A stretch of 64,000 bases of DNA from HXMU1420-13 sp965229525 (lineage in GTDB: Bacteria; Bacteroidota; Rhodothermia; Balneolales; Balneolaceae). The DNA lies in the NCBI GenBank assembly GCA_965229525.1, contig OZ245886.1:1612001-1676000 (forward strand), in the 5' to 3' direction. The position numbers and the translations under genes are program-made. Each line of letters starts with the position of its first letter. The stretch's first letter is position 1. Of the stretch, positions 1 through 7,643 are shown in pieces. Under the pieces are notes generated by a model that made no database searches, was not told the origin of the DNA, and saw nothing but the letters and a program-made list of their open reading frames with translations.

Positions 1-300
1 GAGCAGACTCCAGCTCAAGTTGGCTACACTGCTGCTCAGGTTGAAATGCTAATCAATCAGGTTCAAAATGAGAACGCTGCTTTAGTATCACAGATTGTTG
101 AAGCGGCTCAAGATCAACAAGAAACGCAATTCCAACAAACCCTGGCAAGCTTCGCAGAATATTTAGATGAGCAACGTACCTCAGACCTTCAACTCATCGA
201 TTACAGCTTAACTAGCTTAGAAGAAACTACCTATAATCGCTTTGTTCAAACCGATCAGGTGTTAGGCGAAATCATAGAAACCGTAAGTTTAAACCAATAA
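1..300 (+). CDS. C-terminal fragment of an unknown protein (cut by window start)
   Basis: The frame is open from the first base and ends at a TAA at 298-300, so this is the last 99 residues of a longer protein; the first ATG, at 46, is probably internal. The visible part is rich in Gln, Glu and Ala and is predicted helical or coiled-coil, with no cysteines and no recognisable catalytic motif. Only 3 bases separate it from the next exported protein, so the two are probably co-transcribed and functionally related. I do not recognise the family. The upstream part, outside the window, is needed to name it. Confidence 0.6.
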   Translation, partial: EQTPAQVGYTAAQVEMLINQVQNENAALVSQIVEAAQDQQETQFQQTLASFAEYLDEQRTSDLQLIDYSLTSLEETTYNRFVQTDQVLGEIIETVSLNQ

Positions 301-303
301 AAA

Positions 304-1506
304 ATGAAACATCTCAAGAAAACGCTACTGATCGGCTTGTTGAGCATCTTTTTTGCTCCAACCATCATTGCACAAAATATTGATGCTAATCGAATGAATC
401 GGGATATCCGTATAATGGAGAATATCCTGGCTGAATTGTTCCGCACGCAAGTTGAAGTGGCTACTGCAGATACCTACATCATTGCAGATGGTAATTTTAG
501 ACACCGAGGAATCCGTGGTACCTATCTCAAAGATTTCGGAATCATTTTCATGATACCGGCAGACGACCCATTTACTCCTAGAATGCATGTTACCGGTGAT
601 GGTAGTTTCTCGTTTTATTATAACACCGACGACGATGATGAATCTGAAAATGCATCCAGGGAGGTAGATGAGGATGCCGTAAAAGAAAGAATGACGGAAT
701 TCTTAGTTGATTACGGCTCAACGATTGGCCAGCTCGATGATGACAACCGAATTATGATTATCTATGGTGCTAATACCCAATCAAACAGAAATCGCCTGGT
801 CAGGTATTCCGACAGAAATGGCAGAGATTATGTTAACGACAACGAATTACCGGTAATCTCTGCTTCTGTTTCCATGAAAGATTTGAAAGACTACAGAAGT
901 GGCCGAATAGGAGATGGTGAGATTAAGAATCGAATAGATTTTGCAACCACAGAAAATAAAGAATACCTGGACCTAAAAGTGATGGGTAATATTTTTGAAA
1001 CGGCACTTCGTTCTAATGAAGAAGGGTCATTTAAAATGAATGGCGGTATTGGTTATATGATGCTGGACAATTTTGGAGCTATTTTTAGTTTTGATGCTCG
1101 TTTTGGAGGTGGTCGTGATATGTTCTTTGGTAGACTTGCCGATACTCAACGTAGATTACGCATTCTTCAGGAGCAGCAGTTAAGGATAACACTGAATGAC
1201 GAGGAAGTGGATGATGAGGCGTTAGAAATCGAAAAACGACAAGAGCAGTTCAAAGAAGACATGATTGAAGCTTATGCCGAGTTGAAAACTGACGTGACTG
1301 AGTACCTCGTAGATTATGGTAGAACTCTTGGCTCGGTAAATTCAGATCAGTTTATTCTAACAAGCGTAAACCTTTCTTCATCAGGATTTGATGAGATTCC
1401 TGAACGTGTGGATTTTCAAATCAAGAAATCGGTGCTCGAACAATTTGATCGCGGTAGAATTTCGAGAGAAGAAGCGATTAATTCTGTTTCGATTACAGAA
1501 TATTGA
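304..1506 (+). CDS. Exported protein of unknown function with two internal repeats
   Basis: A clear signal peptide (residues 1-24, hydrophobic core then IIAQ) sends this 400-residue protein to the periplasm or outer membrane. The mature part looks like a tandem duplication: residues about 38-212 and 228-397 share an order of motifs. Residues 131-142 (TEFLVDYGSTIG) match 332-343 (TEYLVDYGRTLG), and in each half a strand pair about 60-80 residues earlier reads 'DFGIIFMIPADD' or 'NFGAIFSFDARF'. An acidic stretch lies at 109-124. I do not recognise the family. It follows the preceding gene by 3 bases, consistent with an operon. It ends in a convergent arrangement with aat, with a large hairpin between. 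Confidence 0.75.
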   Translation: MKHLKKTLLIGLLSIFFAPTIIAQNIDANRMNRDIRIMENILAELFRTQVEVATADTYIIADGNFRHRGIRGTYLKDFGIIFMIPADDPFTPRMHVTGDGSFSFYYNTDDDDESENASREVDEDAVKERMTEFLVDYGSTIGQLDDDNRIMIIYGANTQSNRNRLVRYSDRNGRDYVNDNELPVISASVSMKDLKDYRSGRIGDGEIKNRIDFATTENKEYLDLKVMGNIFETALRSNEEGSFKMNGGIGYMMLDNFGAIFSFDARFGGGRDMFFGRLADTQRRLRILQEQQLRITLNDEEVDDEALEIEKRQEQFKEDMIEAYAELKTDVTEYLVDYGRTLGSVNSDQFILTSVNLSSSGFDEIPERVDFQIKKSVLEQFDRGRISREEAINSVSITEY

Positions 1507-1534
1507 TTGAATTTTAAGATGTTCAGGTATTGAA

Positions 1535-1573
1535 GTGTTAAAGTGTTAGGTATATTTACTAACACTTTAACAC
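1535..1573. terminator. Strong intergenic hairpin between convergent genes
   Basis: Two perfect 15-base arms, GTGTTAAAGTGTTAG (1535-1549) and CTAACACTTTAACAC (1559-1573), flank a 9-base AT loop. They sit midway between the stop of the exported protein (1506) and the stop of aat (1591). The arms lack a following U-run, so a bidirectional terminator or mRNA-end stabiliser is inference. The sequence could equally be a repeat-derived palindrome. Confidence 0.5.
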
Positions 1574-1590
1574 AAGTACACTCAAATACC

Positions 1591-2175
1591 TTACAACCAA
1601 AATCTACATTCACGCCCCATCGCTTCTTCTAAGAGCAATTCATATTCTGCTTTTGCAATTTCTATACACCCAAATCTGCCTAAATGCTCAGTGTAAAACT
1701 GAGTGTCCCACAATTGAAAACCATTTATTTCTAGAATTTGATGGCAATAGTACAGAGCTACCTTATCCGCTTCAGGTTTAGTTTTAAACATACTTTCCCC
1801 AAAAAAAGCGGATTTAAGTTGAACACCATAAAGCCCACCAACCAATTCACCCCCTTGAAAAACCTCAACTGAATGTGCATGACCATATTGATTTAATACA
1901 TCGTAAGAATTGATGATTAAATCATTGATCCAGGTATCCGTTCGATCGGCACACCTTTCAACGACATCTCGAAAGCAGGAATCTACTTTTACTGAAAATT
2001 TTCCCTGTCGAATAAGGTGTTTAACATTCTTCGAGACATGAAATTTGTGAAGTGGAATAATGCCTCTTTTGTTTGCAGAAAACCAATCCACAAATTCCGA
2101 ATCACGAGAATCAGCCATCGGGAAAATTCCCTGTTTATAGGCGGCTAATAAAGTCTCGGGGTGGATTATTTGCAT
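1591..2175 (-). CDS. aat: Leucyl/phenylalanyl-tRNA--protein transferase
   Basis: Aat moves Leu or Phe from charged tRNA onto proteins with N-terminal Arg or Lys, making N-degrons for ClpS/ClpAP in the cytoplasm. The 194-residue protein is slightly short for the family. It shows the expected blocks: GIFPMA near residue 16, WFSANKRGIIPL near 31-42, the GHAHSVE block near 97-103, GGLYGV followed by FFGESMF near 112-129, and DTQFYTEHLGRFG near the C-terminus. The ATG start gives the normal 'HPETLLAAYKQGIFP' beginning. It is transcribed away from the preceding gene and followed closely upstream by a four-helix-bundle gene in the same direction. Confidence 0.95.
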   Translation of the reverse strand: MQIIHPETLLAAYKQGIFPMADSRDSEFVDWFSANKRGIIPLHKFHVSKNVKHLIRQGKFSVKVDSCFRDVVERCADRTDTWINDLIINSYDVLNQYGHAHSVEVFQGGELVGGLYGVQLKSAFFGESMFKTKPEADKVALYYCHQILEINGFQLWDTQFYTEHLGRFGCIEIAKAEYELLLEEAMGRECRFWL

Positions 2176-2212
2176 TTACTAGCTTTGAGAAGTGAGGTGT
2201 GAGAATTGAGGT

Positions 2213-2563
2213 TCAAACAAATCGTTGAGCATAAGTATACATCATCTTCTGAATTTCGATGATCTCATTTTCAATATTTTCAAAAGTAGGCTCATCGACC
2301 AAACGTAGTTTAGTTGAGACAATAAGCTGAGTTTGGAGTTCATATAATGAACCAAATGCAATGTCGAGAAAGCGCTTGAATTCTTTATCAAAACTTCTTC
2401 CAGCACCTTCAGCAATGTTCGAAGGAACAGATATTGAATATCTTCTCATTTGTGATACTAACCCATACTTTTCTTCAACTGGGAACCTTGAAGTTAGCTC
2501 ATAAATTCTAGTGGTTAAATCAACAGATCTAATCCAAATTTTGAGATCTTTGTATTTCCTCAT
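2213..2563 (-). CDS. Four-helix-bundle protein (23S rRNA intervening-sequence family)
   Basis: At 116 residues it matches the length and pattern of the S23/IVP four-helix-bundle family. The N-terminus reads YKDLKIWIRSVDL, then FPVEEKYGLVSQMRRYSISVPSNIAEGAGR (residues about 27-56, the family hallmark), then a long amphipathic C-terminal helix. These proteins are common in Bacteroidota, often encoded in 23S rRNA intervening sequences or loose in intergenic regions. The molecular role is unknown. Here the gene lies alone between aat and a metalloprotease gene, with no rRNA nearby, so it is a free-standing copy. The flanks hold short T/G-rich direct repeats. Confidence 0.9.
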   Translation of the reverse strand: MRKYKDLKIWIRSVDLTTRIYELTSRFPVEEKYGLVSQMRRYSISVPSNIAEGAGRSFDKEFKRFLDIAFGSLYELQTQLIVSTKLRLVDEPTFENIENEIIEIQKMMYTYAQRFV

Positions 2564-2593
2564 ACCTCAAACCGCATCGCTCAAGTCTTTGAA

Positions 2594-5014
2594 TTAATGA
2601 GTACAATAAAAATGAAAATCACCAGAACCAATCGGCGAACCTGGTGGGGGTGATAACGTACCCGGTGCATCGAATTCTTCGGGATCATCCAGGTAGCTAT
2701 CAATCATCATAGCAGCCTGTTGAGCAACCACATTATTGTCTTGATCTTCGAGGGCTTCCATTAGATCAGTTAACTTTCCGAAAACGATTGCTTTTGTTAA
2801 TGGATTAGATTGATCAGAGGCATGTAGTCTAATCAAATTAACAACCACAAGATGATTCACCACTTTTTGGATGGCGTCATGATAATCATCACCATAACGA
2901 GATTCCCAGGTATGTTCGATGATTTCATCAATTACTTCTTCTAAACTCAGGTTATTGTCACGAGCATGGTACTCAACTAGTCGATTAGCACGAGCAGGAT
3001 TTAAAATGAGACTTAACGGAACATTGGCAGCCGTCTGAGCGATTCCTAAAGCGTCCATAGCCGGGCCGGCGTTTCCTCGAAAAAGTTCGCGAGTTGATGG
3101 AATTCCTGGAGGTCGAGTGGGAATCAGATCTAACACGTTTTCCGGTAGAGCCAATACTTCTGGGTCGATGGCTTTTAACATTTCAGCTAGTGCTCTTTCC
3201 TGCGTTCGTTTGTCAACGATTTCTGGAGTTGGCTGATTATCTCCTTTAATCTTATAGGTGTAATCCAGTCCACCAATCAATTTCACAGTTCCTTCTAATT
3301 GATAACGATGAAATAAATAGATTGGGACCAACACATCATGAAGTTTGGTCATTGGAGTTCCATCTGGAATATTGGCTTCTCCAAAGTTCTCTAAAGCGAT
3401 TTTTCGAACTTCTAAAATGTGTGAAAGCTGAGATTCAACGTCAGTTCCATAATCCCATAAATGCGCCGTTGGGTGTGCTCCACCCTGAGGACGGGCATCA
3501 TTATCTGAAATGTATCTCAGGCCATCAGAATGAGCTTGTTCTAGAATCTCATTAAGTGCTTCTGCTTCATCAACTCCATCCGGGAAATCCTGGTAACCAA
3601 AAGCGATGGTAACCTTATCCCATTCTCCCATTCCTACATCATATGCATCACTTAAGTCTAGCTCACCATTAACGATATCAACCTTTGGATGCGGATAATC
3701 CATTACAGATTCTCGACCATCTACACTTGCTGCAAAGTTGTGATAGATTCCCAACGTATGACCAATTTCATGCGCAGAAAGTTGACGAATTCTGGCTAAT
3801 GCCATTTCCATCATCATTGGGTTTTCTTCAGCACCTTCTTCAAATGGAGCGAGTAATCCAGTTGCAATCATATAATCCTGCCGAACGCGAAGCGAACCCA
3901 GCAATACATTTCCTTTTATAATTTCACCAGTTCGTGGATCAACAACCGAACCGCCATACGACCATCCTCGAGTTGAGCGGTGCACCCAGTTAATAACATT
4001 GTATCGAATATCCAGTGGATGAGCATCATCAGGAAGTACTTTCACTTGAAAAGCATCTTTATAGCCGATTGCTTCGAATGCTTCGTTCCACCAGCGAGCG
4101 CCATCTAGTAAGGCAGATCGAACTGGCTCTGGAGTTCCATTATCCAAATAATAGATGATCGGCTCTACTGCTTCACTTACTTCCGCAGATGGATTTTTCT
4201 TTACTAAACGATGTCGGTTGATGTACTGGATCATCATTGGTTCATCAATGGGAGAGGCGTAATCCATAAATGAAGTTGGATAATATCCACCGCGAGGATC
4301 GTACATGCGTGGCTCATAATTGTCATCCGGCAATTCAATAAAAGAATGATGTTGACGAATGGTTATGGAATTCGGCGATGGTACCACTGAGCGGACTTGT
4401 CTGCCCGGATTACTTCCGGCAAAGGTCAGCATGGTTTCAAATTCTGAATTCTTGGGGAAGTTGAAGGTTCCTTCTTTGTATAAGGTAGATCGGTTTTTAT
4501 CAAGTGAATAATTGCCTTCTCCCCGACTTCTTAACCTTCCAATTACATCATGTGCATCTCGAATAAGATATGGGGTGAGATCAATAAGGTAATTTCCATC
4601 GGAAGCTGCTGCTATATCAAAAGCGGCTAACACAGAGGATGCAAAAGCTTCCCGAACTGACTTTCGCTCAAGCTCATTATCCGATCGAGCGATATAATCT
4701 ACATTTGGCTGAATGAGGAAAAGCTTTGGTCCGCGCTTCTCGAAGTACACGATTCGCTCGCCACCCTGCTGACTTCTATCCAGGCCAATATCGTTGGACC
4801 CAACGCCGGCGGCCAGGTAATTAGCATATAAAAACTCATAGTTCAATTTGTCTACTACTAACCAAATTTTGGCTTGGTCGTCATCGAAGTAGTAATCAAA
4901 AAATCCTTCCGTAACAGTAAGTCCCTCTGTTTTTTCAGAGATGGGCGGTGTTTGTGCCCAAAGAGTAGTTGTTAAGAATATCCCAAGAAGTAGTGCGCTA
5001 AGTCGCTTCATCAT
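2594..5014 (-). CDS. Large secreted zinc-dependent metalloprotease
   Basis: This 806-residue protein starts with a signal peptide (residues 1-20, ending TTLWAQ). It carries a metzincin-like zinc site, HEIGHTLGIYHNF, near residue 415: two His separated by Glu, plus a third His after the Gly. The family (DUF5117/DUF4953-type zinc-dependent metalloproteases of Bacteroidota) is of this size, and the conserved 'RWWNEAFEAIGYKDAFQVK' type segment is present before the zinc site. Function is presumed periplasmic or extracellular proteolysis; substrates are unknown. A separate C-terminal helical region follows the catalytic part. Transcribed divergently from the downstream-coordinate TPR gene (80-base gap, presumably holding both promoters). 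Confidence 0.9.
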   Translation of the reverse strand: MMKRLSALLLGIFLTTTLWAQTPPISEKTEGLTVTEGFFDYYFDDDQAKIWLVVDKLNYEFLYANYLAAGVGSNDIGLDRSQQGGERIVYFEKRGPKLFLIQPNVDYIARSDNELERKSVREAFASSVLAAFDIAAASDGNYLIDLTPYLIRDAHDVIGRLRSRGEGNYSLDKNRSTLYKEGTFNFPKNSEFETMLTFAGSNPGRQVRSVVPSPNSITIRQHHSFIELPDDNYEPRMYDPRGGYYPTSFMDYASPIDEPMMIQYINRHRLVKKNPSAEVSEAVEPIIYYLDNGTPEPVRSALLDGARWWNEAFEAIGYKDAFQVKVLPDDAHPLDIRYNVINWVHRSTRGWSYGGSVVDPRTGEIIKGNVLLGSLRVRQDYMIATGLLAPFEEGAEENPMMMEMALARIRQLSAHEIGHTLGIYHNFAASVDGRESVMDYPHPKVDIVNGELDLSDAYDVGMGEWDKVTIAFGYQDFPDGVDEAEALNEILEQAHSDGLRYISDNDARPQGGAHPTAHLWDYGTDVESQLSHILEVRKIALENFGEANIPDGTPMTKLHDVLVPIYLFHRYQLEGTVKLIGGLDYTYKIKGDNQPTPEIVDKRTQERALAEMLKAIDPEVLALPENVLDLIPTRPPGIPSTRELFRGNAGPAMDALGIAQTAANVPLSLILNPARANRLVEYHARDNNLSLEEVIDEIIEHTWESRYGDDYHDAIQKVVNHLVVVNLIRLHASDQSNPLTKAIVFGKLTDLMEALEDQDNNVVAQQAAMMIDSYLDDPEEFDAPGTLSPPPGSPIGSGDFHFYCTH

Positions 5015-5094
5015 TCGAAGTAAGAGTTGAAGTTGAAGCAGAAAGAACGCAGTTTCTGGCTAGAGTTGAAACGACCTTTTGTGTTTTTTACATC

Positions 5095-5736
5095 ATGTTG
5101 AAAAAGCTATTTCCAATATTTAGATCCGGTGATGCCTATGCCTATCAGGGGATGAGGCACTATGCCGTTGGAGAATATCTTCAAGCCATTGAAAATTTCT
5201 ATAAAGCACTGGGTAAAAAACTAAAAGTTTTTGATGACTATGAGATTTATGCAAAATTAGGATTTTGTTATTGGCAGATTTACTTATTTGAGAAGGCCAT
5301 CGATGCTTATAAAAAATCGATTGAGATAAATCCGAACTATCATAAGTCGTGGTCTGAGTTGGGGGTCTTTTATCGCAAGAATGGAAATTTTAGAGAGGCT
5401 GTGCGTTGTTATAAGGAATCGATTAAGATTAATCCTGATTATCCCGATATACATACCAATCTAGGGGCTAATTATATCTACCTGAATGAGCCTGAAAAGG
5501 CGGTAAAAAGCTTAAAGAAGGCTATAGAACTGGACCCATCTTTTCATGTTTCTCATTCTAATCTTGCTCTTGCTCTGGCGATGTTAGGCAAATACGATGA
5601 CGCTGAAAAAACAGCAAAAAGAGCCGTAGCGCTGGGCTCAAAAAACGGGAAAGAATTACAAGCCAGAATACGGGATTTGCGGAATATGGATGATCCTGGT
5701 TTTGATGCAAACGACTGGATTATTTGGAACAATTAA
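5095..5736 (+). CDS. Tetratricopeptide repeat protein
   Basis: This is a 213-residue protein without a signal peptide. At least four TPR units run from about residue 19 to 180: 'AYQGMRHYAVGEYLQAIENFYKAL', then units ending in NPNY, NPDY and DPSF that are typical of the 34-residue repeat. It is probably a cytoplasmic protein-interaction scaffold; no enzymatic domain is seen. The ATG at 5095 is the first in frame. It stands alone, divergent from the metalloprotease gene and 153 bases ahead of the next gene, so no partner is suggested by context. Confidence 0.85.
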   Translation: MLKKLFPIFRSGDAYAYQGMRHYAVGEYLQAIENFYKALGKKLKVFDDYEIYAKLGFCYWQIYLFEKAIDAYKKSIEINPNYHKSWSELGVFYRKNGNFREAVRCYKESIKINPDYPDIHTNLGANYIYLNEPEKAVKSLKKAIELDPSFHVSHSNLALALAMLGKYDDAEKTAKRAVALGSKNGKELQARIRDLRNMDDPGFDANDWIIWNN

Positions 5737-5889
5737 ATTAGAATTTTCTTATTTTAGCCGTTCTTTGCAAAAAGTAGATTTGCAAGTTAATAGAGTTGGC
5801 CATTGATAGGGGTAGGTGTAAAGAAGTAGCCAGAGGTATTTGTCAGGCCAACAAGAATCACAACTGACTGTATTTTTAGGTAAGAGGTA

Positions 5890-6258
5890 ATGAGAATTTC
5901 ACTTTCAGTAACTCCGAAAGAGGACTATACGATGGTTAATCTTTCTGGTAAACTTTCTACAAAATGTTCGAAAAGATTGGCTGTCGCGATTCATGGATAT
6001 TGGTTAGGTAACTGTAAAAAACCAATTCTTATTGATGCGATTTCGATAGATGGACATCCCTCCAAGATCAATGATTATATCATAGTTCAGAAGCTTGATG
6101 AACTAAAAGAAAAAGAAACGATGAAAATTGGGATTCTAGATCATTCGGCACACAGAAGGCATAATGAAGCGATTGAAATGTTCGCAGCGCTAAAAGGAAT
6201 CAAAGCCAGATTTTTTTATAAAGATGTTGTTGAAATTGAAGATTGGATATACAATTAA
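5890..6258 (+). CDS. Small protein of unknown function, STAS/SpoIIAA-like in outline
   Basis: This 122-residue cytoplasmic protein has alternating strands and helices: 'YTMVNLSGKLSTKCSK' at the start, 'KPILIDAISIDG' in the middle, then 'MKIGILDHSAHRRH' and a final helix. The pattern resembles the DUF4180/STAS-like small alpha/beta proteins seen around anti-sigma systems, but I cannot confirm the family. It lacks the canonical phosphorylatable DSSG motif. The start is supported by AAGAGG at 5882-5887 just ahead of ATG. The next gene begins within a few bases of its end, so the two are probably co-transcribed. Confidence 0.65.
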   Translation: MRISLSVTPKEDYTMVNLSGKLSTKCSKRLAVAIHGYWLGNCKKPILIDAISIDGHPSKINDYIIVQKLDELKEKETMKIGILDHSAHRRHNEAIEMFAALKGIKARFFYKDVVEIEDWIYN

Positions 6259-6263
6259 GTACT

Positions 6264-6731
6264 GTGGGCATTTTCGATAAAGTAAAATCATTTGCAAAAA
6301 AGTTAACCGGGGGATCGGCAAAGGTTTTTGTGGAAAGTGATCCGATGAAATTTGGTGAGCCTTTTCAGATTCGGATCAAGGCCATTGTGCAAGACGAAGG
6401 CATTAACATTGATCGTGTGTATCTAAATGTAGTAGGACTGGAAGAAGTGAGAGTTCACGATACGGATGTTCAGCACAGTCATGATGGTCAGACCCGTTCT
6501 AGAACAGAGACCATTCATAGAACACATGAAACCTATATCGATGAAATTAATGTGACGGGTCAGATGAATTTAGCCGCAACCATGACATACGATTGGACGG
6601 CAGAAGTTACCATCCCAGAAACCGCTCAACCGATTTATATAGGGCGATATGCTCGCCACACTTACCAGGTAAGGGCCGGTTTGGATATGTCAGGTAATGA
6701 TCCTGATTCGGGCTGGGTTGAATTGAAATGA
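6264..6731 (+). CDS. Spo0M/arrestin-like domain protein
   Basis: From the GTG at 6264 the protein begins MGIFDKVKSFAKKLTGG and continues 'AKVFVESDPMKFGEPFQIRIKAIV', the usual opening of Spo0M-family (arrestin-fold) proteins. This makes GTG a better start than the TTG at 6243 inside the previous gene. The product is 155 residues, shorter than Bacillus Spo0M (about 250), and keeps mainly one beta-sandwich. A role in envelope or cytoskeletal organisation is known only for distant relatives, so function is inference. It overlaps the next gene by 4 bases (ATGA), suggesting translational coupling. Confidence 0.7.
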   Translation: MGIFDKVKSFAKKLTGGSAKVFVESDPMKFGEPFQIRIKAIVQDEGINIDRVYLNVVGLEEVRVHDTDVQHSHDGQTRSRTETIHRTHETYIDEINVTGQMNLAATMTYDWTAEVTIPETAQPIYIGRYARHTYQVRAGLDMSGNDPDSGWVELK

Positions 6732-7132
6732 GTGGCCCTGCTAAATCAGGCGTATTTATTTACTCCAACGATGTAGCAGCGCTTTCCAGCTTTTATGTAG
6801 ATTTGTTGGAAGATGCCCGAATAGTTTTTAGCAATCATGAAATGGCGGTGATCAGCGTACCAGATGGTCAACTTGTGATTCATGCTCCAGATGTTGGAAT
6901 ACATTTACCTGAATCAGAAAACCGTTATCGAGAAAGTGCCATCAAACCTTTCTTTACTGTTGGCAAAATTGATTCAGCCAAAAATTTAATTCTTGAACGA
7001 GGCGGAACCGCCGAACACATGATTTATCGAGGTCCGTATTTCAACGTGTGTAATGTCTCCGATCCTGAAGGAAATGTGTTTATGATTAGGGAGCTTTTTT
7101 TGAAAGCTAGAAAAAGAGAGCATTTTGAATAA
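6728..7132 (+). CDS. VOC-family (glyoxalase/bleomycin-resistance-fold) protein
   Basis: The 134-residue product has the paired beta-alpha-beta-beta-beta modules of the vicinal-oxygen-chelate fold: 'GVFIYSNDVAALSSFYVDLLE' at residues 8-28 and 'CNVSDPEGNVFMIRELF' near the C-terminus, where the final Glu is the usual metal ligand. The His normally found in the first strand is not obvious, so catalytic activity and metal binding are uncertain. Its start overlaps the stop of the Spo0M-like gene (ATGA). Substrate unknown. Confidence 0.8.
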   Translation: MSGPAKSGVFIYSNDVAALSSFYVDLLEDARIVFSNHEMAVISVPDGQLVIHAPDVGIHLPESENRYRESAIKPFFTVGKIDSAKNLILERGGTAEHMIYRGPYFNVCNVSDPEGNVFMIRELFLKARKREHFE

Positions 7133-7150
7133 CGGTATCTTTAAGATACT

Positions 7151-7594
7151 TTACATATCCAGTCTAAAGTTGATCGGTAAGCTCATAATTGATGCAACCG
7201 GATTTCCGTCACTATCTTTTCCAGGTTGGAATTTTGCTCGCTTAATAGCTCTTATTGCAGCACGGTCGCACCCGTGCCCTATTCCACTTAAAACTTCAAT
7301 GCTCTCAGCTTTTCCTTCCGTGTTTACAATAAAGGAAAGCATTACTCGACCTTGGATTCCCCGACTTCTTGCACGTTGTGGGTAACTAACTCCTAGACCC
7401 GCAAGTCCACCAATCAATACAGGTTGTTCGTTGACTTCGAGAGTGTTGAATAGCTCTTTTAGAGCGGTAGTATCAGTAGGGAGCTCGCTGAATCTATAAT
7501 TGTTTTGATAATCTTGGTCTTGAGTTTTGGAAGATTCTTTTGATGAAGCACAGTTCAATAATAAAGCAGAAGTAACTAGGAGCAAAAATCGCAT
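7151..7594 (-). CDS. TonB C-terminal-domain lipoprotein
   Basis: A short hydrophobic N-terminus ends in LLLNC (Cys at residue 15), a loose lipobox of the kind seen in Bacteroidota. Residues about 55-147 form a TonB C-terminal domain: 'PVLIGGLAGLGVSYPQRAR' then 'GIQGRVMLSFIVNTEGKAE' and 'CDRAAIRAIKRAKFQPG'. Unlike true TonB it has no transmembrane anchor or proline-rich linker of useful length, so it is more likely a periplasmic envelope lipoprotein with a TonB-like fold than an energy transducer. It converges with the VOC gene and lies 49 bases beyond agcS on the same strand. Confidence 0.85.
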   Translation of the reverse strand: MRFLLLVTSALLLNCASSKESSKTQDQDYQNNYRFSELPTDTTALKELFNTLEVNEQPVLIGGLAGLGVSYPQRARSRGIQGRVMLSFIVNTEGKAESIEVLSGIGHGCDRAAIRAIKRAKFQPGKDSDGNPVASIMSLPINFRLDM

Positions 7595-7643
7595 TGATGA
7601 ATTTTTAATAGAAATCTAAGTCTTACTTCTTGAAAATGCTAGA

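Noticed and set aside
7125..7385. Plus-strand frame of 86 codons after the VOC gene
   Set aside because: It is the antisense shadow of the TonB-domain lipoprotein (7151-7594), which has clear family motifs; the plus-strand reading has none.
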